64,000 nt of DNA from Hevea brasiliensis. Its lineage: Eukaryota; Streptophyta; Magnoliopsida; Malpighiales; Euphorbiaceae. Position numbers and translations under genes: made by a program. A model generated the notes under the pieces. That model was not told where the DNA came from. It ran no database searches and saw nothing but the letters and a program-made list of their open reading frames with translations. The stretch spans positions 44,296,725 to 44,360,724 of the forward strand of contig NC_079510.1 in assembly GCF_030052815.1 (NCBI RefSeq). The letters run 5' to 3'. Position 1 is the stretch's first letter, and each line of letters begins with the position of its first letter. Shown one piece after another: positions 36,401-48,331 of this stretch.

Positions 36401-39400
36401 TTGAATGGTTTAATTATAGTTGTCTGACTAATGCTTCAGTTTCACACTCACACGTCACTTTTTCTATACTTTATGAGCAATTTGCTGAAAATTTGCGGTT
36501 TGGGTATTCACTTTAAATTGATCCTTAAAACACCCTATTATTTCTTCAATATGCATGGCATTTGTGGTATTCTCTCCTAATTTAGCTTACCCCATGCGCT
36601 AAAATCTCTTGAGAAATGATAAGCGCTTGTTTAGACTATGGGTACTTTGTGGGTTAATAGGGTAGTAGATTGTAAATGTAGTTCCACTAGAACATAACGT
36701 GTGTAGTAGGTTACTGGTTTAATATGATATAAAACTTGATGCATGTTTAGAATGTTGTAATTTTTTGCTTGTTGATACTCTCGATAATACTCCTGCTGTG
36801 GGCAAGCTAAATGTTCCTATTCTTATCATTGAAATTTTCTTGCTGTTAATCTCATGAGCATTTCTATCTTTGAATTTGCAAATGGTGAACCTTCAGAACT
36901 TGGTTCTCTCTGTGATCAAGTTGTTGTCGATTTGTAGGTCCTGCTGAGAGGCACATGTCGTGAAGAACTAAAGAAGGTTAAGCATGTTGTTCAATATGCA
37001 GTTTTTGCAGCCTATCATTTGTCCCTTGAGACTTCCTTCCTTGCTGATGAGGGTGCAAGTCTTCCAAAGATGAAACTTAAACACTCAATTGCTATACCAG
37101 AGAGGACAACAACAGATAATGCTATTTCACTAATCCCTCCAACTGATTTCCATGCCACTGCTGGTGCCTTTGCCCAAGATGGGAAGCCTCTGGATCTCAA
37201 ACCAGAGCATGTAGGATCAGAACCATTAATACACCTTGATACTAGCAATAGTCTTCCTTTATTTCCCAGTTCTGAGGATTGTGGGTTTGGAAATACACCC
37301 TCTGATGCATACCATGATAACTTAGAGTTGAATGTGGGATTGGAGTCGTTCGCTGTAAAAGAATTTGAGGATCAGAAGATGCTTATGATTCCTCCTTCAG
37401 GTATTCAAAACCTTTCACGACCAGAATTGCAAGATAACATTGCTCAAGAGGAAAGGCGGCTTAGGGAGACTCTCGAATCAACAAAACCAGAGGGGATTGA
37501 TGAAGATGAAGTCTCTAGTGAATACTTCTCAGCCACTGACACACACCAGAGTATACTTGTATCTTTTTCAAGCCGCTGTGTGGTGAAGGGAACTGTATGT
37601 GAACGCTCTCGGCTTCTGCGCATAAAGTTCTATGGATCTTTTGACAAACCACTTGGAAGATATCTGCGTGATGACCTGTTTGATCAGGTGATTCATTATG
37701 AGTTTCTTTTGACCATTTATGTGCTATTGCCTACTATGCATTTCAAGCTTAAATATTAATAGATTAGTTTTCAGACATCCTATTGTAGGTCTTGTAAGGA
37801 GCCAGCTGAAGCACATGTGCTATGTTACACTCACCAGCAGGGAAATCTTACAATCAATGTTAGATCCCTTTCCTCTGTTAAGCTACCTGGGGAAAGAGAT
37901 GGTAAGATATGGATGTGGCATCGGTGTCTAAGATGTGCTCATATAGATGGAGTCCCACCGGCAACTTGTAGAGTGGTTATGTCAGATGCCGCTTGGGGAC
38001 TTTCTTTTGGAAAGTTTTTGGAATTGAGCTTTTCAAACCATGCAACTGCTAATCGCGTGGCTCCCTGTGGCCATTCATTGCAGAGGGACTGCCTTCGGTT
38101 TTATGGGTAAATTCTTGTGGTTTGGCATTAATTGAGTGTTTAGCTGTCGAGTGTAGTTAACAGTAATCAATGGTAAATCTCATCTGGCAGGTTTGGGAGC
38201 ATGGTTGCATTCTTCCGCTATTCTCCTATTGATATTCTCAATGTTCATTTGCCCCCAGCAGTGCTTGAATTCAATGTCCATATTCAGCAAGAGTGGATAA
38301 GAAAAGAGGCAGCTGAGGTGCTTTTAAGAATATCAGCTTGGTTATTGCATGATCATATTTGGCAGATACTTAAAAAGGAAGAAGTTCAGTAATTTGTTCA
38401 GTAATTTGTTCATGTTTTCAAGTTGATTATCAGTGTTTTTGAATTTTTTTTTGTCTTATGCAGCTTTTGGGCAACATTGAGGCCTTCTATGCTGAGATAT
38501 CTAATGCACTTGACAGCATGGAACACAGAAGTAAGTATTTTGGAAGTGGGCTGTCAGATATGAATGAAATACAGAATCGAATCATGGAGCTGAAAGACAA
38601 ACTTAGAAAGGAAAAAGATGATTACACTGTAAGTGCACACAAGAATATCTCTTGGATTTATGAACTATCGGTATAAAAAATTTCTTTCATGTAATATCTT
38701 GTAAAATGCCTGTGGCAAGCACACATTATTTATGAGTGATGAATCTTCTAATATGATCCTCTGTAAATAGGGCATGCTACAAGTGGCTGCCGTGGAGAGT
38801 TCACAACGGGGTCTGGCAAGTTTAGACATTTTAGAAGTTAATCGCATGAGACGTTCTCTTCTAATTGGTTCGCATGCTTGGGATCTTCGGCTTTATTCAT
38901 TGGATTCTCACCTGAAGACAAATTCTGTTGTCAAGGCTATACATGTGGAAACATCCAATACACAGGTGAACGAGTCACGAGGTGATATATCTTACGATGA
39001 CTGCATACTGGAATATGGTCATGTAGAAAATGTCTCCAGCTGTTCAAAATCGCCTGATTTTGTTGGGAATGACCTACTGTCAGAGCTGAATAAGAATAGT
39101 CTGTCCTTTCAACATTTGGTTGATGAAGATTCTATGATGCCTCTATATCGTCATGACAGAGAGGAGGAAGTACGTTCAGATGGGGAAATTGCTGCAAATA
39201 ATATGTCCTTTAATGATATCCCCTCCAAGGCTTCCAATCTGTCTGACAGAATTGATTCTGCATGGACAGGTACTGATCAACTACTGACAAAAATTCAACC
39301 TCCACATTTGTCTCAGACAGATGGATTCCAATTTGGGTCCGTTAAACAGATAAATATGCATGATAATCCTCCTTCTAAAAGGATGCTGGCGCCAGTAAGA

Positions 39401-41543
39401 GTTCATTCTTTTGACTCTGCATTGAGATTCCAAGAAAGAATCCGGAAAGGATTGCCTCCTTCATTGTATTTGTCGACTCTCAAATCATTCCATGCATCTG
39501 GGTATTACAGGAGTATGGTGAGAGATCCTATTTCAAATGCAACGAGGACTCACTCCCAAATATTGCCATTGGAGGCACAGATATTGAATTTATTGCCCAG
39601 TTCTGCACCCACATTTATCTCCACTGCATCTCATATGGCTGGAGGGGCTCGGTTGTTGCTTCCTCAGAGGAGCCACAATGATATTGTTATTGGTGTGTAT
39701 GACAACGATCCTGCCAGCATAGTATCATATGCCCTTAGTTCCAAGGAATACGAGGATTGGGTTGCAGGCAAGTCCAATGAGAATGAAGGAAGCTGGAGTA
39801 TGAATGAGCATTGCAAGGATGATTTTGCAACTTCCACATTTTCAGCCTGGCAGTCTTTTGGTTCCGCGGACTTGGATTATATCCGTCACGGAAGTTATGG
39901 GTCCGAAGATCCTTCAACATCCATTGGTACACTGTTTATGGATTCCAAAAGGTCTCCGCATTTAACAATAACTTATGCTGATGATTCCTCAACTGCTGGA
40001 GGCAAAGTAAAGTTTTCTGTCACTTGTTATTTTGCTAAGCAGTTTGACTCTCTTCGGAAGAAATGCTGCCCTAGTGAAGTTGATTTTGTACGTTCCTTGA
40101 GTCGGTGTCAGAGATGGAGTGCACAAGGGGGAAAAAGCAATGTGTATTTTGCCAAGTCGTTGGATGAGAGATTTATTATAAAACAAGTCAAAAAGACTGA
40201 GCTGGAATCTTTTGAAGAATTTGCATCAGAATACTTCAAATACTTGACAGATTCTCTTAGTTCAGGAAGTCCAACTTGCCTTGCAAAAGTTCTTGGTATT
40301 TATCAGGTTAGACTTAATATTTTTTGATCTGTGCTCAACATGCATGGGCCACTGGGCTGGGGCTAATTAGTAAACTTTTTAAGTTATACATATTTTTGGT
40401 CACAGGTTATTGTAAAGCACTTGAAAGGTGGCAGGGAAATGAAAATGGATATAATGGTGATGGAAAATCTGTTTTTTAGGAGAAATATTGCAAGGATCTA
40501 TGATCTTAAGGGTTCTGCCCGATCACGCTATAATCCAGAAACAAATGGCAAGAACAAAGTATTGTTAGACATGAATTTGGTAGAAACACTGCGTACGGAG
40601 CCCATATTTCTTGGAAGCAAGGCGAAGAGAAGACTGGAGAGAGCTATATGGAATGATACATCTTTTTTGGCAGTAAGTTTTTTGTTTAGTCTCTTGCGAA
40701 TATTTTAGACATCAGGTTTTTTATCCTCAATTTTTAGTATAGATTTTCTTTTCTTTAACTGTGAATGAGAACATACTCTGAGCATTTGCTAATTGAAGAA
40801 TGCTATGAAGATTCTCAGTTGCTGAAATTTAACTCTTAAAAGGTTTCAGAAGCCAAAATATCTTCACTGTTGTTTCGATGAATAGTCATCTTTCCTTTTT
40901 GGTGTACTTGAAATACGCTACACTCTCGATATTTGGTTGTTAATTAATATTTGCAAACCAAAACATAATCAAGAACAACTTTTAGCATCTTTGAATTGAA
41001 GCTCTTCAAGTAACCATTTCAATGTTGTTAAAATTGCCATAAAATGCATGGTTACATCTGTTGTCCTAGGGAGACGATGGTATCTCGAGAGACTGCAAGT
41101 TCATGACATAACTAGAAAACAAAATGATATTTGTGGTTGAAGTAGATTTGTTTATGTATTTAATTGCTAGGAATGTCAGCGCTTGCACTAGGGAAAGCCT
41201 ACGGATTGTGATTTCTTTTGTCTATCAGCTCTTTTGGTGCTTTTTATCATACATACTTGTTTTTCATATGTTCTTTGGGCTTGTGCAGTCTGTTGATGTA
41301 ATGGACTACTCTTTGCTGGTTGGACTGGACAATGAGAGAAAGGAGCTGGTTGTAGGTATCATTGATTTCATGAGACAATATACATGGGACAAGCATTTAG
41401 AGACATGGGTTAAGGCATCTGGAATACTTGGTGGTCCGAAAAATGCTTCCCCAACGATTATTTCTCCAAAACAATACAAGAAGAGATTTCGAAAAGCAAT
41501 GACTTCTTATTTTCTCACAGTTCCTGATCAATGGTCTTCATAA
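33443..41543 (+). CDS. FAB1C: FAB1C-like 1-phosphatidylinositol-3-phosphate 5-kinase (PIKfyve family)
   Basis: Makes PI(3,5)P2 from PI3P on endosomal and vacuolar membranes. Eleven coding exons with GT-AG junctions: 33443-34047, 34242-35036, 35149-35302, 35395-35739, 36938-37687, 37775-38106, 38191-38317, 38464-38628, 38771-40306, 40406-40672, 41289-41543. They join in frame to about 1776 codons, close to the family size. Domains: a FYVE-like eight-Cys finger (C61 to C119) without the basic RHHCR motif, an acidic stretch, a Cpn60/TCP1-like domain (about 467-700) with GCPRRLGCT, a Cys-rich CCR domain (about 870-1090), and a C-terminal lipid kinase with [22 protein letters not shown] at 1636 and MDYSLLVG. 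The finger and flanking sequence match the Arabidopsis FAB1C type rather than FAB1A/B. The start is unsettled: the frame opens after a TAG at 33437 with no AUG until 33599, and the conserved N-terminus (about residue 18, [13 protein letters not shown]) lies before that AUG. Confidence 0.93.
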
Positions 41544-42454
41544 ACCGAATCATTGCAATTCTTTCCATTCAAAAATCATTTGTTCATTAATAAGGCAATA
41601 GTGTTCATAGCTGGAGATAAGTTGGAAGGATTGGCAATCCATCCCGGTGAAAATTCTCCTCCATTTTGTTGAAATATTGTGTATTAGCAAACATAGACCA
41701 AACAGGAAGGATTGTATATGAGGGAATAGAAATAGAAATTCCTTTTTGAGGTCTTTGTACATCTTTTTTAATACATGTGCAAGAATCACCTCAAAGAAGA
41801 TTCTTTAATATGATTTAATTTACAATATTCTGTACCGTGAGTAAGGGATAGCTCCTACTGCTGTGTGTATGAAGAAAAAGATATCCAAGCCAACTTTAAG
41901 CCATAATATACCCCCCATAACTCAGCCATCAAAATGGAGCAGAACCCAAGATTAGCGGCAAAGCTACCACACCAAGCTCCTATAAAATATTTATTTTTAT
42001 AAAATTTAGATCTCATATTTCAAATTCCCCCATCCAAAATACGAGATTATAATTTTCCTTTCTCTATCAGCCTAGTGTCTAAGGGGAAAGTTGAAAGTTT
42101 CTTAATAAGCCATAAAGAATGCATGGTCCAAGAAAAAGTAATAATAAATGGATAATAACAAAAAAAAGCCAGCTACTATATGTATAAGAAGAAAATTAAC
42201 TCCTAATCATCATAGAGGTATAGTCATTGTGAAAGGTCGAAGTTTACATGTCTCTCACTTTATGCTCTTTCATAATCCTCACTGATCAGAATCTCAAAAT
42301 CCCTTTAAATTGTTCTATGTACAAGAATGGAGACATACAAGGGAATGTTTGGCAGATGAGAATTTGTAGGCTGAAGCTGAGAGAATGCATAATTTATCAT
42401 AATTTATTTATAGTAATCCATCACGTATTATATTTCATCATTTGAATTTTTTTC
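41544..42454. other. Spacer between two convergent genes
   Basis: Lies between the stop of the FAB1C-like gene (plus) and the stop of the PADRE gene (minus), so it holds both 3' UTRs. No other gene is seen. Confidence 0.5.
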
Positions 42455-42644
42455 TCAATAAGAAGCCACTGCTATTTGCATCTCTCCTTCACTGATCGGA
42501 TGGAAAGTCACTCGCTTCTGCAAAAAAATAAAAAAATAAATAAAATAATTAATTAAATGGAATTTGAAGATTCTTGATAGAAAACTATTATAATAAATTA
42601 ATTAACGTGCCTGCACGACTTAAGATTCACAAGTTTCCAAAAGG

Positions 42645-42676
<32 letters not shown>

Positions 42677-44100
42677 CAACAATGGATCAATCAATTAATT
42701 TAAAAATTTATGCTTTTTAAAAAAGATAAGGCGAATAATATATAAAATAAAAGGGTAATGAAATTTCAACCCAAGAGAGTAATTAGTCTTTTTCTGACCA
42801 AAGCCATGGAAAGGTTGAAGAATTGGACAAAGCACATTTGGCTGAGGTCTCCAACTGTGACTATCATTCACTTTGAGTGAAAAATAATAAATTTGGTTGA
42901 AATGTCTTTGGATATATATATATATATATATCAAGTACACATCTTTAACTAGGTCAAATAAGAACAACTAAACGTTCTTGAATTGGCCACTTCTTGATCT
43001 TAAGGAAGAGGAACACTGCACATGCTTTTCTTCCACATCCTCACACTTCCCCAAGAAAAGCGTTCTAGAAGTGAAACTTCTTTGAAATTTTAAGTATTAG
43101 TACATGCACAGGCATCAAACATTTTACTACTTTACATGTTATGGATTATAATTTCAGCTAGATTAATATATAACTTAATGATATTGAAAAAAAATTTTAA
43201 TTAAAAAGAATCCCTAATGATGTGCCGGCCATTAAGCCACAAATAATTTGTGATTAGAAACTGCAATTGGAACTCAACATTAATTATATAGAATCAATAG
43301 AGAACTCATATGCTCATCACCGACACTTCCCTGATATGATTCAATTTCATAGCTCAAAAGTGTATTTTAGGCTTAAAAATGAAAATAAACAAATGCCAAC
43401 CCCTAAAAATACTTGTTTAATCCATCTCAAAGTTGATGAACAATAATAAAAATGAAATTAAACCCAGGAAAATATGGCATGAGAAGAGGATAATAGAAAA
43501 ACTTACACGTGCCCTGACACTTTCGGTCTCTGCTCTGCCATGGCCGTTCTTCCAATGCAGTTGTTGTTGTGGGGCAATTTCACTGGAATTTTTACCTCCT
43601 TTGTTTGCCATGCAAAGATCCACAATCTTAGCAGCTGCCTCTGCCTCGTCCTTGCTTTCTTGCACTAACTTCTCTACTTGTGCCTTGGGCAACCTCATCT
43701 TCACCCTCATTGCACCGCTTTCCTCGGGGACAATGCTGCTGCTGGAGGAACTAGGGTTTATTATCGAAAGATCAGATGTTGATCTTCTTGCTAGCATTAG
43801 GTTCTCGAGCCTGTCTTTAGCACTCATGGTAATCTCCGACCGAACCCTTCTCGTTGTTTTCTCTGTTGAAGCTTTTGGGAGCTCTACTAGGAAATAGAGC
43901 CTCTTGGGCACCAACCCCTGGTGTGGTTCCAGAGGCTTTGCCCTAATCCCATAATGCTTAACTGCCTCTGATTCTAGGAGAACAAGACCTGGATAGTCCT
44001 TAATCACCTCACCGGCCTTCACCGGCGTCTTTAACTTGAACGTTTCCCCGCTTATCTTCATGATCTTTACAGTCTGTTTCCCTCCTAAAATGTTGCCCAT
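42455..44100 (-). CDS. PADRE (DUF4228) domain protein
   Basis: Two exons on the minus strand, 44100-43507 and 42517-42455, give 218 codons. The first exon ends ...VRAR at a GTAAGT donor; the second is a tiny 21-codon exon after a TTTTTTGCAG acceptor and encodes KRVTFHPISEGEMQIAVASY. The N-terminus MGNILGGKQTVKIMKISGE begins the PADRE domain and has Gly2, so N-myristoylation is possible. Further landmarks are DYPGLVLLESEAVKHYGIRA, PLEPHQGLVPKRLYFLVELP and a Ser-rich disordered middle. The family responds to pathogens and abiotic stress; no enzymatic activity is known. The intron (about 990 bp) contains AT microsatellites. Reading through the donor would give a hydrophobic tail that is certainly not the real C-terminus. 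Confidence 0.9.
42648..42673. repeat. (AT)n microsatellite in the PADRE gene intron
   Basis: About 13 AT units. A second, shorter run lies near 42913-42931. Confidence 0.85.
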
Positions 44101-44449
44101 GGTTAGCGAACTTCTTGTTTTAAATAATTTGATGCTATAGAGAGCTAGAATTACTGGGCAAGAATGAGGCTTTTAAGTTGGTTTTGCTCTTCTTGGAAGT
44201 CTTTAATAAAGGGTGTTCGGGCGTGGGAGGGTGGGAGGTGTAAGATAAGGACACGGGAGTCATTGATTCATATGGGCAGTCGTTGTTTAGGGTCATTAGT
44301 CAATAAAGAAGGCAAAATACTTGAAAATTGGATATCATTTGAAAGGGAAGGAATGATTCAGTACGTAAGCTTTCGCTTTCAGTACAAATTATCTAAATAA
44401 AACCCTTTTTTTATTTTTCGTGTTTGCATTATATAAGGTTGAAAGTAAC

Positions 44450-45175
44450 TTTTTACCCCTAATTTTCATTTGAAAAATCACGCATTTAATTTGATCTCCA
44501 ATCGACATTAAAATTTTATAAAAATATGACTATTTAAATCCTCATCTTTACATGAAAAATCACTTCATAACCTTTACTTTTAATTGCATCTTATTTGATG
44601 TAACTATTAAACTTCTGACATTAGCAAAACGAAGTTAATTAGGAGATTGAAAATAATAAAATATTATTATTAAAATTTATATAATTATATAAATTATAAT
44701 AATAGCTCTAATTCTCTCTATCTCTATCAAATTAAGCACCATCAATTGGAAAATAAAGTTAAGGCTGAGAGGAGTTTATCAGTGCCTACCTAATTTGTGT
44801 TGGTCGTCGAAAACAATAGGTATATTGTCACCCGAAGATTGTATCCTATTGTGCATTACCAAGAGGAAAAAATGTTCATAGTGCCATCATTGATGCCATT
44901 TGAGTGTTCTCCTATTATTGTCGAAGTTGCTAAAGCACATTAATACAAGACAATATTAATATTTATGTTAGAGCACGTGTGAGTCATTAATTGTAGAGAT
45001 TAAGTAGTAATACTTTTATAAAATTCAGCAATCAAATAAAATACAATTAAAAGTAAAAATGCAACTTATCTTTTTGTGTAAAGATACGAGTTAAATAGTT
45101 ATATTTTTATAAAATTTCAGCGTTAAATAAGATACAACTAATTTTGAAGGTGTCAAATGACTTTATAGGCTAAGA
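44450..45175. mobile_element. Candidate TIR element or inverted duplication
   Basis: The left arm (about 44450-44620) and right arm (about 45005-45175) are imperfect reverse complements. Shared blocks include CAATTAAAAGTAAA, TGTAAAGAT(A/G) and TATTTTTATAAAATTT. The centre of about 400 bp is non-coding. Arms this long fit a non-autonomous Mutator-type element or a foldback element. I could not define precise ends or a target duplication. Confidence 0.45.
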
Positions 45176-46149
45176 TCAACGTCAAATGATGCCTTCTCCT
45201 ACTGTATAATGTTTAATTTCATTAATTTTCAACGTGGGGACGATGGAGGGGAAAAAATCTAAGAGGATACCTCCAAGAAACCCGTGATGGGTGGAGAAAC
45301 ATATGCTATAAAATTATAATAAATTTTGTTGTGATTTATAACAAATAGAGAAAGGTTGATTAACGTTAATCACTGATGCGTGGAATTCAAACCCTTTTCG
45401 TTGAGTTTCAACTCATTGACATGAGAAATTTGGCTCAATTTCATCATGGTGGAAAATGAATTTTGTTTATAGTTTATTATTTGCTGCATGGTGGACTAAA
45501 CCTTAACTATTTCTTAATTAATTAATTAATGTCTATTAAAATTAATATTGTTCACACTTGCATCTTTTGCTAGTATTGGGTTCTAAAGCCTTTAGTTTAT
45601 ATAGTAGTGGTACTAAATTCAATTTATTTTTCTAATTGAAATTCAAAACACTTAATAATTTTCAAAAAATGCTTCAATATTACTAAATTAAACGTCATTA
45701 GTTTTTATATTTTCAATCATTTTAGATTTTCAACAAGAAAATATTGAATCTATATCATAAATTTGGAGAAATTTTCTCCATGAACCTACGTTCGTTCGAG
45801 GTTTTCGTAATTTTGAATGGTAATTAACGTGCGTGCGTTTACTAATCAATAATCAACTCCATGATATAAACAGAAATAATGTGAAATCATGGCCGCTAAG
45901 TCAGACTTGGTCTGCTTATCAACATAGAACAAGTGACTGATTCTTCCTAGTTTATTTATTTATTTTTTAATCTTCAACTAGGATTGGAAATCATCTATGA
46001 CAAGGAAATTAAGATATTTCCGGTAACCAGAACCCAAATTTGAACGAACATGTTAATAACACTCAATCAAATTGCTTTAGCTGTTAGGTTTGCTTTTTTT
46101 TTTTCTTTAATATGCATTCGTTTATGCAATCATCAGCTTTAATTTAATG

Positions 46150-46191
<42 letters not shown>
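46150..46191. repeat. (AT)n microsatellite with T run
   Basis: About 17 AT units followed by about nine T. Confidence 0.9.
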
Positions 46192-46192
<1 letters not shown>

Positions 46193-48331
46193 TAGTAGCT
46201 TCAATCACTGCACTAATATTATAGTTTTCTTTAAAATTATGAAATTATAATTTTGAATCTAATTAAAACTCAATCAATAAGAAAATATAAATAATTAAAT
46301 ACAGTGACACTGATATGAATATGTATCTCTTCACTTATTATAATTTTTTATTTTAATTTCACCAACATTTAAATAGGAATTAGAAAGACTACTTCATTGC
46401 CACCTTCCACTCTCCCATAAGATAGAAAGGGTATTAATCTTTCTCAAATAAAAGTAAAACTTAATAATGTCAAGTATATATTCGGTGTCAGGTGATGATG
46501 ATAGCAAAAAAAATGTCTTTAATTAATAATCTAGTATTTTGAAAAAAGATTATAAACTTGGGTTATAGGCTCTATCATTTGGTAAATATTTATCCAATAT
46601 ATACATAAAATATGCCTTTAATTAATTATATATTGAAAAATCATACATATGTCAAAATTAGTACATCATTTATAAATATTATAAAAGAATAACTATAATT
46701 GCAATATATAGTGTAAAAAAAGGGGAAAACTATTGAAATGACAAATTAAAACTGTTTTTTAAATTTTATTTAAATTTAAAATTTTAATTTTTCAATTTTT
46801 TATTTTAAAAATTAACATTGTAAATACAAAATTATATTTTTCAGTTCTCTTAGAAAATATTTTCAGAAAATTACTAATTTTCCACGAGGCAACAATTATT
46901 TTGAAAACAAAACATATGGAAACTATAGGATATAGAGGAAAAAAAAAATCCCTTGACTGTTTTCCATTGGCATCCTACTTCAAATATTTTGTACACGTTT
47001 CCCATACCCATCAGCCTCGCCTGTTTCTATATTCGCTATCCCACGCTTGCTATTTTCGTAATTGTTCAATAATGAACCACTGTTGCTAAAGAAGTTCTCT
47101 GAAGTACCCCAAAAAAAAAAAAAATTAAAGTTTTGCAGCCAATTTAGACAAAGGGAAAACATGGAGTGCCAATAACAAAGCTCATCTTCGTCCCTCCATG
47201 ACTTATTTTTTAGCCTTTGTTCTCTAGCAACTAAACCGGTTGTTGTGTTTGTGCCTTTATTGGACTGCAATGGACCCTATAGGTGATGCTTATTGACTAA
47301 TTCTAACTTTTATCAAACCAAAGAAGATAATATTATAGATTTTTTTTCTATGGTCAATGCTCGTGCTTGATGACTGCTTTGCTACATGACAGCGTTGTCA
47401 AAGGGTGTGAATTACAACTCTCTAGAGGAGTTTACAATCTTAATTATATATTTCTGCATAAAGTGTTGATACAACAGTACAAGTTATATAAAACTAGCTA
47501 CAGTATTAATCCCTAGTTGTTTTGTTTGCTGATTTTTTTTTTTTCTCATAATGAAAATCGTTTGAATACTGTAGCAAACTGCTTGTGCTTCGCCACTTCT
47601 GTTGAAGCTATTTACAATGTACAAGAGCTTTTAATCATAGATAGAGCCTTTAAAAGGGATAGCTTGATTAAGACCTTAGGAAAGAATTTCTAAAACAAAT
47701 AGCAAGCATAACAAAAATAGTCCTCTTTATTTCAATATTTCATTTGCTTTACACTTGTGTTTTTGTTTATTTCCCAGTTTGGTGTTTATTAATTACTTCT
47801 TTCCACTCTCTATGCAGAGCCCATAAACCCATATAAATTTTCTAATATCATTCATCCATCTTATTTAGAACAGTTGCAACACTTCAAATATTTGCAGCTT
47901 TTGCTCTCTTCAATCTGTATGATGCCTGAACTACAAGTAATCAAAGGTTGTTTCTCTCTGTGGTGTCCGGTAGGATTTATATTAACTTGAGAAAACCTTG
48001 TATTATAGTTCTACAATTCACTCACTGGCAACAAGAAACACCTTAAGCATAACAGAAGCTTCAGTTCTTCGGTGAAACAAAGATCAGACAGGAAATCAAT
48101 CTTGAACAAAAATTATCGTGACAAATAGATTATCAATTGTATTTTTTTACACACTCATAAAGAAGGAAATAAATACAAAGAGAGCAATTAGAGAGACTTT
48201 GTCTCCCTTGCTTATGTTCTCAGTTTTCACACTCTAATAGAATGGTGTGGCAATCATTGTCAAATAATTGAACTGAAAGAAACAAAGAGATTAAAAAATG
48301 AAAATAAATCTTTCTGGTAAAACTATCTCTG

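Larger units (their letters stand above)
44101..48331. other. Intergenic DNA between the PADRE and U-box genes
   Basis: The first few hundred bases are the PADRE promoter. The region contains a pair of long inverted arms (44450-45175), an AT microsatellite with T run at 46150-46191, and otherwise AT-rich sequence. The part next to 48331 is the 3' region of the U-box gene. No further gene is recognised. Confidence 0.5.

Noticed and set aside
43417..43506. Hydrophobic C-terminal tail of the PADRE frame that looks like a membrane anchor
   Set aside because: It is translated intron. The GTAAGT donor at 43506 and the conserved last exon at 42517-42455 explain the real C-terminus.
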